Shown here one piece after another: positions 1-11,260 of a stretch of DNA of 64,000 nt. The notes below the pieces were generated by a model. It was not told the origin of the DNA, did not search any database, and worked only from the letters and a program-made list of their open reading frames with translations. Within the stretch, counting starts at the first letter, position 1, and every line of letters starts with the position of its first letter. Both the position numbers and the translations under genes were made by a program. Source of the stretch: Cricetulus griseus (Eukaryota > Chordata > Mammalia > Rodentia > Cricetidae); assembly GCF_003668045.3 (NCBI RefSeq), contig NC_048601.1:23807977-23871976 (forward strand). Reading direction: 5' to 3'.

Positions 1-52
<52 letters not shown>
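1..52. repeat. (AG)n microsatellite cut by the left edge
   Basis: Uninterrupted AG dinucleotides for 52 bases from the first base of the window; the true length is unknown. Confidence 0.97.
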
Positions 53-58
<6 letters not shown>

Positions 59-107
59 TAAAAAGAATCACTGGTTGCATTTGGGGATTTCTTTCAGTGA
101 ATCCCCC

Positions 108-254
108 AGCACCCACATGAATTCCCAGTTACACCCTCTTCTGGCCTCTTCAGACACCTGGTGCACACATGGCACAAATACATGCATGTTGGCAAAACAC
201 CATATATGTACACATCTATATAACAAAGTCAATAAAAAAAAAAAAAAAAAAAAA
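108..254 (+). repeat. B2/B3 SINE 3' part with A tail
   Basis: Matches the B2/B3 right half (agcacccacatga, then tcttctggcctcttc), ending in a run of about 20 A at 235-254. A second B2 follows directly. Confidence 0.75.
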
Positions 255-264
255 CAGTCGTCAT

Positions 265-449
265 TCTGGAGAGATGGCTCAGTGGTTAAGAGCACTGGCT
301 GCTCTTCACAGAGGACCTGGGTTCAATTTCCAGTACCCACATGACAGCTCACAACTGTTTGTAATCCAGTTTCAGGGGATTCAACACCCTTACACAGACA
401 TACATGCAAGCAAAAGACCAGTGCATATGAAATAAATAAATCATAAAAA
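265..449 (+). repeat. B2 SINE, near full length
   Basis: Starts tctggagagatggctcagtg, has the A and B box region, then agcactggctgctcttc and the typical tail aataaataaatcataaaa. It sits directly behind the A tail of the previous SINE. Confidence 0.9.
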
Positions 450-732
450 CCCCAATATTTTTATCATATATATGGTTTAAATTGTACAGTTCAGTGGTGA
501 CCCCCACAGCAACTCTGAACTGTGCCTCTCCCTGGCTTCCATTCTTCCTGTCTGTAGATGGCTGGCCTGGCATTCCTTATAAAAGGGCCATGCAGTTACA
601 TGTTTTTTTTGTATTTTTTTCTTGCCTGCATTTTTTTCACTCAGCCTGTTTTCAAGGCTTATCCTGTTCTGTGGACATCAGAATTCTGTTCTGTTTTATA
701 GCTGATCAATATTCTATAAAATTCACTATCTA

Positions 733-782
733 GACCAGGCTGGCCATGAACTTGCAGTAATCCATGCCTCATTTCACAGGTG
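733..782 (-). repeat. B1 SINE fragment
   Basis: gaccaggctggccatgaact is the middle of B1; a T/G-rich stretch follows at 783-822. Confidence 0.55.
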
Positions 783-832
783 TTTTTTTTTGTTTTTGTT
801 TTTTTGTTTGTATGTTTGTTCACATTATCTGT

Positions 833-999
833 CAGTGGTTCTCAACCTTCCTAATGCTCATGTCATGGTGACCCCAAATCATACAGTTATCTATCTGTGT
901 TGCTACTTCATAACTATAAATTGCTACTGTTGTAATGTAAAGATTTTTGGAGATAGAGGTTTGTCAAAGCGGTCAAGCCCCATAGGTTAAAAACTATTG
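833..999 (-). mobile_element. URR1-type hAT-Charlie DNA transposon, degraded
   Basis: Begins with the terminal sequence cagtggttctcaacc, then ttcctaatgct and gctacttcataactataa, and ends in a decayed opposite terminus (ggttaaaaactattg). It carries no coding capacity. Confidence 0.75.
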
Positions 1000-1005
1000 A
1001 TTTCT

Positions 1006-1168
1006 GCATGGTGGAGGCGCCCACCTTTAATCCCAGCACTCTGGAGGCAGAGATAAGCGATCTCTGTGAGTTTGAGGCCAGCCTGGTCTACAGAGTGAGT
1101 TCCAGGACAGCCAAGGCTACACAGAGAAATGTTGTCTTGAAGGAAAAACAAAACAACAACAAAAAAAC
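1006..1168 (+). repeat. B1 SINE
   Basis: Has taatcccagcact, gtgagtttgaggccagcctg and gtctacagagtgagttccag, then a caacaacaaaaaaac tail. Confidence 0.9.
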
Positions 1169-1380
1169 ACTGATCTATTTAGTAGCACAGCTTGGCTCTA
1201 CTCCTTTACCATGTTATTAGGAATGCTCATGTTTTTGTGTGACTTTCCTTCTGGCTGTGCAGACATAGGGGTGAAACTCCTGGGTTGTCTGGTAAATCAT
1301 AGTTAACACTGGGAGGAACTGCCCAAGTGTTTTTCCAAATCACCCCGGAAGAGGTCCAGTTTCTCCACATCTTTACTAAC

Positions 1381-1459
1381 CCGCCCTCCCTCACTCTCTC
1401 CCTCCCTGTCTCACTCCCTCCCTCCCTCCTTCCCTCCCCTCCCTCCCTCCCTCCCTCCA
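1381..1459. repeat. (CCCT)n / (CCTC)n pyrimidine tract
   Basis: Imperfect ccctccctcc units for about 80 bases, followed at 1461-1545 by an old B1/Alu-like monomer fragment (cctcccaagtacctgggaca). Confidence 0.9.
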
Positions 1460-1770
1460 AACTTGGGCTCAAGCCACCTTGCCACTCAACCTCCCAAGTA
1501 CCTGGGACAATGGGGATACTCTACTGTGCACAGCTCCTGCCTGCCTTTCTTGCAGTCACTCAGAAGTGTGAAGTGAAGTGATATCTTACAGCATGTTGAC
1601 AATTTAAAACAGTTGGTTACCATTTTATTGTTGAATTGTGGGAGTTCTTTTATATACTCTAAAAGCAAGTTCCTTATCAAACATGTGGTTTGCCAGTATT
1701 TTCTTCCATTATGTGGGTTGTCTTCTCATTTTCCACGTTGTGTTTAGGCCACAAGGCACACAAGTTATTT

Positions 1771-1796
1771 GTGTGTGTGTGTGTGTGTGTGTGCGT
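1771..1796. repeat. (GT)n microsatellite
   Basis: About 11 GT units. The sequence from here to 2810 is otherwise unique, with nothing recognised in it. Confidence 0.9.
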
Positions 1797-2812
1797 GTAT
1801 GTTTTGGTTAAGTCCAGCTTGCGTTTAGTTGTCCAAAAAGCCTAGACTTACATGTTTGAGTTCAGGGTTTTCAATTGTTTACGGCACTGAAGTCTGGAGA
1901 ACTGAGTTAGCCTCCAAGTCTTCAGGCTTTTCTAATCTCACTACCTTGTTGACTTGGTTTTAGATTTGGGAAACTTAAAATCCTGTGCAAGCAGAACTGA
2001 GGTCATGTAGCTTTTGAAGGCATTTTACTCTCGATGCCTCTGATGAAACAAAAGCCAGGTGTAAATTGATTCCGACTGAACCCACGGACTGGGGCCCGGG
2101 ACTCTGGGTTCAGCTGGGTTTAAGGTTGATACAGGTGTTCTGAGGTGTGTGTTAAGTCCAAACATGGAGAACGGAGCTTTGCTGTTGCTGGTGCTTCTCC
2201 TGTCACCTAATGGGATTTTCAGCTTTATTTGCTCAAGTAAAATGTAAAGCTTAATGAGTGATCTGGGTTATGTGCACGAAGGACCAGAATGAGAGTGTGG
2301 AACCATCTGCTGTCCCATGCCATCCCTCCCACATACTTTAGCAGTCGGAACCTACACAGTGGCTTCTGCTGACTGTCACGTTTGCTGCCCCCTTTGTATC
2401 ACACGGCCTTCCACACTCACTAGTAGCTCGGGTCCCATGAGAGGTGGGGAGAACTGGGGGTGTCCAAGAGAATCTACTGGACGTCCAGGGTCAGTGTAGC
2501 TCACTAGTGGATGGGAATGCTGGGGTCTTCTTTTGGGGACCCAGCTGGGGTGACTTTTCAAGTGTATTATTTCACAGCCTCGTTTCTCTTAGCTCTCTAT
2601 CTCCATGTCCAAATTGGGATAAGTGAACGTGTTGGATGTTTTTCTTTGCATGTAATCTGAACAAGCAGCGAGGGAGTGGAACACGAGGATGAAAACATCC
2701 GAGGAACAGGAAGACTGAGTAGGGAAATGGGATGACCGTGAGTTCTGACTTTCTGAACACAAGGCAGTTGTAGGATTTATTAAATAGGAAGCTTGTGACA
2801 GTTGAAATAAGT

Positions 2813-2881
2813 CCTGGGGACTGTGGTTCAGTAGTAGAATGCTTGATGCATGAGTTCCTACGGTCTGTTCTTAGCACAAAG
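2813..2881 (+). repeat. ID-type SINE, diverged
   Basis: tggttcagtagtagaatgct, then ttcctacg and gttcttagcaca, follow the tRNA-Ala-derived ID body. Confidence 0.5.
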
Positions 2882-2909
2882 GTAGTTAATTAAGACTTAA
2901 TAAAAATTA

Positions 2910-3137
2910 GGGGCTGGAGAGATGGTTTAGTGGTTAGTAGCACTTGCTGCTTTTGCAGAGGACCCAGATTTGGTTCCTAGCACCCATACAGCTGGTCACA
3001 GCCACTTGTAACTCTAGCTCCAGGGCATTGGATACCCTCTTCTGGTCTTTGGGTAGAAGACACACATGTGTTGTACATATGTACCTGCAGGCAAAACACT
3101 TATACATGTTTAAAAAAATCATTAAAAAAATTAAAAT
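2910..3137 (+). repeat. B3/B2 SINE
   Basis: gggctggagagatggtttag start, agcacccatacagctggtca, and the B3-type ataccctcttctggtc; ends in an A-rich tail. Confidence 0.88.
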
Positions 3138-4062
3138 GAAACATTCCGAGGCTTGTTCATTTACTGTTATCCTGGAGGCATCAGAATTTGTGGATGACTG
3201 TTTCGCATGTATAATTTTGAAGTGAAGCATGGTCTCATATTTGTTCCCATTCTGATGGGACCTGCGTTACTCAAGTGGATGACAGTAGGTACCGATGGCA
3301 TCTGAGATACTAGAGCTTAGGGCCATTTCCGTATTCTGTGATCATAAGATTGACCTGAGACGGACAATTCTTTCCAAGAATCATTCTTGGAATGACTTTG
3401 ACCTCTGTTGTTTGGTGCCCACTGGGGACATAGTTTCATACATTGACAATAAATGTGACATGGTTAAGTTTGGAAGACCCTAAACTCAAACTCCTTGAGT
3501 TGGGTTTCCGTGTCTACCACCACTACTGGTTTCCGTGTCTGCCACCACCACTGTGTGCCCTCAACACAAAGTTAGTACTGGTACTCACCCTGTGAGATTA
3601 TTATAAGGGCTCAATGAAACCATGGCCAAGAGAAGAGCATATGAACTTTTAGCACTTATTGCAGAGTAGATACTGTTTCTATTGTTAAAAAGCAGACACA
3701 GCATTAACATGGACACAGCCTTCTCGAATGAAGGTCATGTCCTGTAACAGTGTTGGCAGTGGCCCATAGAGAGTAAAAAACGGTAACGCCACTGCAGACG
3801 TTTCTGGTTTCTTGAGCATCTTTGTATTAGGTCCCATACCATGGGCTTCCATGTATGTGGTTTTATTTAATTCCCGTAGCTGTATGCAAAGCATGTCTTA
3901 CCAGCCTTGTGAGGCGCATGCTCAGAGTTGGACAGCTGCTCACACGCCTTGCTCGGCTGCCTTCCCTGAGTGCGTCGTTCTCCTGGAACATAGAAATGGA
4001 AAGTCATTCATTCCCCTGAGCTGGGGAGCTTGGCTGCCTACATGAGCCATAGCCCAGAGCAG
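3138..4062. other. Unique intronic stretch
   Basis: No gene or rodent SINE seen. About 3575-3675 (ttattataagggctcaatga, then gcacttattgcagagtagat) may be the 3' part of an old MIR. Confidence 0.4.
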
Positions 4063-4271
4063 CAGTTTTCAACCTTCCTAATGCTGTGACCCTTTAATAA
4101 GATTCTTCATGTGGTGACCCCCAACCATAACATTGTTTCCATTGCTACTTTATAGCAGTAATTTTGCTACTGTGTAAATATCCGATATGCAGGAGATCTT
4201 AGGTCACCCAGTGAAAGAGCCTTTTGATCCCGCAAAGGGGTCATGACCCACATGTGGGCTGAGAACCACTG
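4063..4271 (-). mobile_element. URR1-type hAT-Charlie DNA transposon, near full length
   Basis: Starts cagttttcaaccttcctaat and ends ggctgagaaccactg, an inverted terminal pair. The body includes gtggtgacccccaaccataa and gcaaaggggtcatgaccc. Non-autonomous. Confidence 0.88.
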
Positions 4272-4601
4272 GCCCAGAGCGAGAAGGAATTCTGAATCTT
4301 CAGTCTTCTGGTGACAGTTATGCCTTCAGGAGAAGGCCTTCACTTGTCCTTTGAAAGGACCCAGGACCCCTCTCCACTTTACCCCACCCCAGGGTGGGGG
4401 TAAGAACGGAAGGGTGGCCTGTGACCGTCACGCTCTTGACCCTCCTCCCCGTGTTCATCTTGTGCCTCTGCAGAGCTGCAGGGCCTGGTGACAGCTTATG
4501 TCTAGATTCATGTAGGTGCTTGGGTATCAATTCTCCAGAAATAAGACTTAGAGAGGCCGGGGTGGGTGGTCTTCTTCTCAGTGAGTGGTACTTGTTGATG
4601 T

Positions 4602-4842
4602 TAGTCTTTTTTTTTTAAAGCTTTTTGAGACAAAGGTCTCATGTAGTTCAGGCGACCTTTTGAACTTGGTATGTAGAGCATGACTTTGAAGTGGTCTTCC
4701 CTGCCTGCCACTACCTTCCAAGTCTTGGGATTACAGGTATGTCCTACCATACTCAGAGAAACAAGGTCTGGATACTACGCTGTCCTTGAACTGCTTCCAC
4801 CTCCTGAGGGCTGGAATTCAGGTATGAGGCACCAAGCTTGGC
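4602..4842 (-). repeat. B1/B4-like SINE pair, diverged
   Basis: T-rich head, ttttgagacaaaggtctcat, then cttgggattacaggtatg. A second partial copy follows (gaaacaaggtctggatacta ... ggctggaattcaggtatgag). Confidence 0.65.
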
Positions 4843-4848
4843 TTCTAG

Positions 4849-4850
<2 letters not shown>

Positions 4851-4895
<45 letters not shown>
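4851..4895. repeat. (TA)n microsatellite
   Basis: About 22 AT units; borders the B3 piece that follows. Confidence 0.97.
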
Positions 4896-4897
<2 letters not shown>

Positions 4898-5038
4898 AAG
4901 TGTGTATGCTTGTGGAGGTCAAAGGACATCTTAGGGAAGCTCTCTCTCCCTCTGCCATGTGGGTTCTGGAGATCCACTCATGGTGTCTGGGTTATCTGCA
5001 AGCTCCCTTACTTATGCTGAGCTAACCTGCAGCCCTCT
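4896..5038 (-). repeat. B3 SINE, antisense
   Basis: tgtatgcttgtggaggtcaa, accatgtgggttc-like middle (ccatgtgggttctggagatc) and a ctaacctgcagccc end. Confidence 0.7.
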
Positions 5039-6198
5039 TTTCATCTCCCTGGTGGCATCCTTTGAAGGACAATATTACCCCTGCCACTTCCCAGTTTCTC
5101 CTTGTGGTGAGGCTTGTCGAGCCACAGGACGCTACCAGATGGGAGGGGAGTGTCGATAACCTCTAAGCCCACATACACACATTGCCCTGCTCCCTCCTGT
5201 ACCCAGCCGGTTGGATAAGCTGTGGTTATACACCCCACAGGGAGTTAAGATTAAAAACCCACAGCGGGCAGGTGTGGGCGGAGGCAGGACGAGAGTCTGC
5301 CAAGAAGAGTCAGGGCCTGCCGAGCCTGTTGCGGGCTTGGTGAGCTTGGCCTGGGCACCAGGTGAGCTTCACTCGGTAGGGTGTGGTCTGCTGAGCTGGG
5401 CATGTACAGACTTAACAAGGGTGCCTGCAGCAGGTATGTGGGCCTGGCGGGAACTGCTCACTGAGCATTGGCATGATATGTTGCTTTGGTTCTGGCATTG
5501 CCAAAGGCTACATACACTGACGGGTCAGGTTACTGTTGCTGTGGGAACCATGACCTTTGAATTTCCTGGCTTATGCCTGGAATTTTGCTTGCATAATGCT
5601 GCAACAACTTGGGTTCCCCCTCCCCCTTTCTCCCTTCTCTTTGGCATCTCTTCCCACCACCCCCCCTTTTTTTTTTTTTTATCTCAGCAAATCATAGCTC
5701 TTTGCTATTCCTCCTTCTCCTGTGGCAGACAGTCTTACCCACTTTTCTCCCTGAAGTGTGTCAGCTGGGATTTCAGCCCGGAGTCCTGGATTGCCCAGCT
5801 GACACTTCTGGTCTCCTAATGAGACCTTTGCCCGGCTGCTGTGCATTTAAGGGTGGGCTTGGCTGTGCTCCCATGCGTCTCCCCTTTTCTGCACTTGTTT
5901 GCCCTACCCTGTGTACTTGCTGTGTGCCTGGAGCATGCCACCCAGCTGGCTTAGTTAATTCTCTCCAGACTTTAGTTTCTGCTTGGGGTCCCACCCTCTC
6001 TGGAGAGCCTGTTGACACATCTTACCTTGAAGTTACCCTTTCCAGTGAGCTGTACCATTCGAACAGAAACAGGTGTAGCCTCAGGGTATGTTTTCTTGTC
6101 TCAGGTCCCTTTTATTTTTTATTTTTTTGGTTTGGGATGTGGTGGGTAGGCTGGTTTTTCTTTTTCATGGACTGAGTTATACAATTCTTAAAGGCTAC
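5039..6198. other. Unique intronic stretch with a 202-codon open frame of no known kind
   Basis: The open frame at 5211-5819 (+) has no recognisable domain, crosses a poly-T run (about 5668-5681) and has no splice context. I see no gene or repeat otherwise. Confidence 0.4.
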
Positions 6199-6199
6199 G

Positions 6200-6250
6200 A
6201 GTATGTATGTATGTATGTATGTATGTATGTATGTATGTATACACACACGT

Positions 6251-6315
<65 letters not shown>
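6200..6315. repeat. Compound (GTAT)n(ACAC)n(GT)n microsatellite
   Basis: GTAT units at 6201-6240, a short ACACACACGTACGT bridge, then GT units to 6315. Confidence 0.97.
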
Positions 6316-6316
<1 letters not shown>

Positions 6317-6320
6317 CCCC

Positions 6321-6467
6321 AGTTTTTCAAGACAGGGTTTCTCTGTGTAGCCCTGGATGTCCTGGAACCCACTCTGTAGACCAGGCTGGTCTCAAACTCA
6401 CAGAGATTCATCTGCCTCTGCCTCCCAAGCGCTGGGATTATAGGCGTGTGCCACCACCGCCCAGCTG
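6321..6467 (-). repeat. B1 SINE, antisense
   Basis: caagacagggtttctctgtg, gtagaccaggctggtctcaa, and a gctgggattataggcgtgtg end. Confidence 0.95.
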
Positions 6468-6518
6468 TCAGTTTATATTTGATGTGCTGAGTTGAGCATG
6501 TCTTGTGGTCTCACTCTT

Positions 6519-6630
6519 GTTTTTTTGAGATAGGGGCTCATGTAGTCCCAGCTGGCTTTGAACTCCATATCCTCCTGTCTCATCCTCCCTAATGCTGGAA
6601 TCACAGGTTAGTGCCGCTGTGCTCAGCCTT
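6519..6630 (-). repeat. B1/B4-like SINE, antisense
   Basis: ttttttgagataggggctca ... aatgctggaatcacaggtta ... gctgtgctcagcc. Confidence 0.7.
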
Positions 6631-6682
6631 GTCATTCTGTTTTTCTTTCCCTCTCTTCCTCCGTCTCCTCTGTCCTCCCCGG

Positions 6683-6797
6683 AGATGGGGTCTCGTGATG
6701 TTACCCAGGCTGGCCTGGAACTCCTGTTCAAGCAGTTTTCTAGCCTTGGCCTTCCAAGCTCTGGGATGGCAGGTGCCTGCCGCTGTGCTCTGCTAGC
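6683..6797 (-). repeat. Old B1/FLAM-like SINE, antisense
   Basis: gagatggggtctcgtgatgt, acccaggctggcctggaact, ctctgggatggcaggtgcct. The third antisense 7SL-derived unit in a row. Confidence 0.7.
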
Positions 6798-8398
6798 ATG
6801 TATTAGTGTCTTGAGGAGGAAGGCTCTGGCCTTCGGAGCTTCTGAGGACATCAGAAAGCAAATGTTTGTATCCGAACCGTAGATGTCCAGGCTGGCCTTG
6901 CATAGCTTCACCTGGCCTGCTGTTCTTGGCACTGAACTTTAAACCCCACTGGTCTTTGTTTCAGGAAGGCCTGAGTCTGGCCTTACTGGGTGGCCTGTGC
7001 ATGCGTGTTTCCTTTTGCCTTCTGCTTTTACTTGGCACAGCCTTGTCACATCAGGCAAAGCAACACTTCCGTTACCAAGGCCTTCCTTCTATACCTGAGC
7101 CAAGGAGGACCTTCCAGGCCCTTTCCTCAGCTTTTGTTCTGTTCCTCACAGACCATGTCAGGGACACATTATGAACTCCCTGCTTACGGGGAAGGGGATT
7201 TCAAAAGTGACTGCTGCCCCCTGTACTTCCCTTTCTGGACATAAGAGTTTTGTTCCCTTTGTGTGCTCAGATCCGACACAGTGCCTGGTACCCAGAGTGT
7301 CCAGTGGGTGCCCAATATGGGGACTTTCTGTAAGACAGGCAAAGACATGTGAAACAGCAGTTTTAGTTCTGCTGCTGTGGTTGGCCTGGCACACACAGGC
7401 TTTGAGGGGTCACCCTAGGTGCCCCCAGAGATGGAATCCATCAATCTAGGCTCTCCCCTCACCCCCATTTCATCCTTCCTTTGTCTGCTTTTGGCTTGTC
7501 TGAGAGCCATTTGAGTCAACTAGAGCTCTTCATCCACAGGGAGGGTGAGGCGGATTATGAGTCTGGCCTCTGGAATCCTAGACACTTGTTTTGGGACTCT
7601 CTTTGGGGACACTCACTTTTTCCTAAACTTGTAGAGTCATTTGTGAGAGACAGCCTGGGCCTCTGGCAGAGAAGTCAGCTCAGCTCCTCCTCTGTGTTCT
7701 CCACTCCCTGGCAGCTTGGCCCACCATGTGCCTTTCGGGCTCCCTGAAGGCTGCTCCTGGGCTTAGCTTTCCTCTCTATTACCTGGGACCTGCCTGTGAG
7801 AACCTGTCAGGAGAGACCTGAGGGCTTGGTGAAGTAATGTCTCTGAAGGTGGGAAGAAAGGCTCTGTGTGGCCAGCTCCTGGCTTCACTCCGCCCTGGAT
7901 GCCGCTCCTGGTGCCATGCTGCAGAAAATGACAGAAGGAAGTGGAGGAGTGGCCTCCCCATCCTTTCTGGCTCAGGACCTCTGAAACCAGTCCTCATACC
8001 CAGGTGCAGGGCCACCGAACTGCAGGCAGCAGCATCTCCCACCCAGAAGGTGTCTGTCTGGGACCTCCACTTCTGAGGCCTCCTGTATACCCCTACAATC
8101 TCAGAGCTATCCACATCCACTTTTCTTAGCCTGGGCAGGAGCTAATGAGTTTTTCTTTAGTAGTTCCCTCCTCACATCATTGACCAGGAGCCAGGTGTGG
8201 ATGGTTTCATGCACGTACACTAAGCCCCTTTCTCCATCCATTTTTCCAGTGAGCCCTTAACCAGCTGTGGAGTCACCCTGTCTTCCCTGCTCCCCAGCTC
8301 CCACTGGCTTAAGCTCTTTTTGAGGGTTCAAGAAGGAAGTCTCTGTGGTTGGAACTGTGTCCATTTTCTTACAGTGACAGATCATCGTATTTGCTATT
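6798..8398. other. Unique intronic stretch
   Basis: No gene, SINE or long tandem repeat recognised. A short MIR-like tail (cacagtgcctggtacccaga) is at 7276-7310. Confidence 0.4.
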
Positions 8399-8406
8399 AA
8401 GTTTTT

Positions 8407-8576
8407 TGTTTGTTTGTTTGTTTGTTTGTTTGTTTTGAGACAGGGTTTCTTAGTATTGTTTTGGAGACTGTCCTGGAACTCATTCTGTAGACTAGGCTGG
8501 CCTTGAACTCATAGAGATCCGCCTGCCTCTGCCTCCCAAGTGCTGGCATTAAAGGCGTGCACCACCAAGGCCCGGC
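8407..8576 (-). repeat. (TTTG)n plus B1 SINE, antisense
   Basis: TTTG units at 8407-8436 are the former A-rich tail. The B1 body runs from gagacagggtttcttagtat to accaccaaggcccggcc. It has the longer 'ttttggagactgtcc' spacer that I associate with cricetid B1. Confidence 0.92.
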
Positions 8577-9075
8577 CCTGCTCTTAGGTTTTAATTTTCA
8601 CTTCCTGTGAAGTATCAGGTTCCAGTGCTAATATCTCTTATGCCGTTGGCCGTTCTTGTGGTGTGGGGGATGGCACGCAGGCCTGGCATCTGCTATGAAG
8701 ATGTCCTACCACAGATCGAACCCCACCTTCATCTATCTCACTGCAAAGACTGGTAGTTTTGTCTGACCCCAGTAGGGACCAGTCGGGAGCCTCCACAATT
8801 CTCCAGTGTCTCCTGGCTTCCCGACCACTCGCCCCCGAGAACTCTGTTCTTTCTGTCACTCACAGGTGCAAACTTCAGGCTAGGGTTACCAAGGTCGCGT
8901 CTTCTCTCTTCCCTCACAGAGAACCTCAGGTTCTGTGCTTGCTACCCTGTTTCTCTTTGCTTACTTTGATTCTCTGCTTTCTTTCTTTTCCTCTTTCTTT
9001 CTTTCCCTCTGCTGAACCGACCTTCAGAGTCCTCTCTAACTTCCTCCTGTGAAACTTTGATTTACTTGTTTACTA

Positions 9076-9149
9076 TGATACTGGGCTGGAATTCAGGGCC
9101 TGGCCTATGCTGGGCGAGTGCTTAGCCACCGAGCCAAATCCTCAGCCCA
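9076..9149 (-). repeat. ID SINE, antisense
   Basis: ctgggctggaattcagggcc ... gcgagtgcttagccaccgag ... aaatcctcagccca. Confidence 0.75.
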
Positions 9150-9254
9150 TTTTGCTAATTTTTACAAGCATTTAAATCCTTTTTATGTTTTAGTTAAGAT
9201 TATGAAGTGATTCTAACTGATGGAAGCATGGTTGTCTAGCATCTCTATATATCT

Positions 9255-9384
9255 GTGTGTGTGTGTGTGTGTGTGTGTATCTGTTTGGGGGTATTCTACA
9301 CTGTAGGCCTTGGGGGTCAAACTCAAGTTGTCATGCTTGGCAGCAAGCGCCTTTCCCCCTGATCCATCTCACTGGCTCTCTGTA
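9255..9384 (-). repeat. (GT)n and B3 SINE fragment, antisense
   Basis: GT units at 9255-9278, then ggtcaaactcaagttgtcat, cttggcagcaagcgccttt and a ctgatccatctcactggctc end. Confidence 0.75.
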
Positions 9385-10370
9385 TGTCTGTCTGGAACTG
9401 TTGTCAAGAAGGTTCTGTCTGTCCCAGGCTCCTCATGCTATAGGTGGTTAGCATGCTTGTGTGTATGCAGGGGAGTGGCCTCAGGGTCTACAGACCAGGG
9501 CCATCACATGTTACAGCTTGTGTGAACGGTGTCCTGCTCTCCTCACAGTGTGTGGAGATGTTGTTGTGAATAGCACACTAGGAGCTCATGGGGAGATGCT
9601 GAATCCGTAGTAGGTCTTGACTGTTGGGCATATTCCTCCCAGCAGCCGGCTGCAAAGAATAGCAGTCTGTCCCAGAAAGATAAGAAATTGCTGATGGCAG
9701 AGGAAGTTCTTCTGCCAAAAAAGGCTGGATTCCGTCACGGTGATGCCTGTGTTCCTTACTCAGTGGGTTGTGAACCCTGCAGTGTGACCTTTTCTTAGAG
9801 GAGGACAGTCCCCTGGAGTGTTGTGTGTGACAGTGTCTAGTAGTCACAGAGCTGGGCTATGCCTCAGGCCCTACTTCCTCATTCCACTGGGGGATTTTTC
9901 CCCGTCTCGACTCATTGTTCTTTCTTTCCTAGCTTTTACAAGTATCTCCTAACCTTCATACTTCCCTGAGCTAATCTACTCCCTAGTCTACTAACGGGGA
10001 ACAGGGCCTCTTAGGGAAGGTGGGAAACACTGAGAATCGGAGTTAGAGCATCATGGCAGACAGATCTTTGAGGTGTTGGTGTGGGGACGAGCCTCCTGCA
10101 TGGGAGAGACAGGCTGCAGGGAGCAGGCTCGTGACATCTGGTTCACCCTTCACCCTGTCCTCCTTGGAAAGACGGTGTCACCTCCTCTGCACAGGAGCCC
10201 CGTACTGGCTGATTGAACCTCCCCAAGTGTGCCACAGATTGAGAAAGTGCAGACTGCAGGGGTCAGACAGCTTGCTGGACAAAATCATCTTGCCTACTTC
10301 CTTCTCATCTGTAATTTGTAGACAACTCTAACTGCTCATTATGTGGTTTCTGGATTAAGATAGTAGACAT
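9385..10370. other. Unique intronic stretch
   Basis: Nothing recognised on either strand. Confidence 0.4.
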
Positions 10371-10374
10371 AATT

Positions 10375-10495
10375 TCAGAAGGCTGTTTAGTGTATTGGTC
10401 GTAGACTGCTCAGGGTCAGATTCCAGCTGGTTCATCCCATTGTGACTTTGGGCAAGTTGCTGGATCTCTCTGTGTCTCCTTTTCTTTTCTGGCAG
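10375..10495 (+). repeat. MIR SINE, ancient
   Basis: ggctgtttagtgtattggtc, cagattccagctgg and gtgactttgggcaagttgct follow the MIR 5'/core order. Confidence 0.8.
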
Positions 10496-10587
10496 TATAA
10501 GCTCCGGATGGACAGGGCCACACACACACTTCTTTGTGGCCATCACTTGTGATATGTGACTACTAAATGGTAGATGCTTTCTAAAAG

Positions 10588-10744
10588 CGTCATTTTGTTT
10601 AGACAGGGTCTCATGTAACCCATGCTGGCCCCAAACTTGCTTCATAGCTGAAGATGACCCTGAACTCCTGGTCCTTCTGTCTTCACCTCCCGAGGCTGGG
10701 ATTGGAACCTGGGACTGTACCAATGTGCTACCGTATCTGACTTG
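10588..10744 (-). repeat. B4-type SINE, antisense
   Basis: tttagacagggtctcatgta, accctgaactcctggtcctt and gaggctgggattggaacctg. Confidence 0.7.
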
Positions 10745-10960
10745 ACACCTGCTATTGCCGGTACCACTGGTACCTTCATAATCTTCACCATCCTCATATT
10801 TAGGGACAGGTCACCAAAGCATGGGACACCCAGATGTGTGGTAGGAAACTGTCTAGAGTCATGGTAGAAGTGACTTGCCTAGAGCACTTCCAGTGTTGGA
10901 ATTGCAATCACATTGTGCTAATTCCAGAATCTTAAAAAAAAAAAATATTCAGGTATTTCT

Positions 10961-11114
10961 GAGCATGGTGTTGCATGCCTTTAGTTCCAGTTCTTTTTGA
11001 GGCAGAGGCAGGAAGGTCTCTGTAAATTCTTGGCCAGCCTGGTCTATATAGTGAGTTCCATGCCAACCATGGTTACACAGTGAGACCTAGTCTTAAAAAA
11101 CAGACCAAAAAACA
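10961..11114 (+). repeat. B1 SINE
   Basis: tgagcatggtgttgcatgcc ... gaggcagaggcaggaaggtc ... ggccagcctggtctatatag; A-rich tail. Confidence 0.9.
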
Positions 11115-11149
11115 GGTATTATTGAAATCCTTAATGTCATACCTAAGCC

Positions 11150-11260
11150 AGGTGTGGTGGACCTGACTTATAACCTCCACGTCCAAGAGTCTGAAGTTAG
11201 GCATTTGGGGCCCACGTGGGCTCTCTGAGGAGATCTGTCTCAAAAAGTAGAGTCTGACAA
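11150..11260 (+). repeat. Second, truncated B1-like SINE
   Basis: agccaggtgtggtggacctg start and a ggagatctgtctcaaaaagt end; the middle is divergent. Confidence 0.5.

Larger units (their letters stand above)
470..1740 (-). repeat. Ancient L1 (L1M-type) 3' region, broken by later insertions
   Basis: Three blocks read as one degraded L1 3' region in a constant order: about 470-730 (ending near gctgatcaatattctataaa), about 1170-1380 (gggtgaaactcctgggttgt, then ccagtttctccacatcttta) and 1560-1740 (gtgggagttcttttatatac, then gtgggttgtctt). The gaps hold a B1 piece, a URR1, a B1 and a (CCCT)n tract. L1 orientation is uncertain. Confidence 0.6.

Noticed and set aside
5211..5819. 202-codon open frame on + strand
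   Set aside because: No domain, no splice or promoter context, crosses a poly-T run; open frames of this length occur by chance in GC-rich DNA.
6088..6495. 135-codon frame on + strand
   Set aside because: Reads straight through the GTAT/GT microsatellite and an antisense B1.
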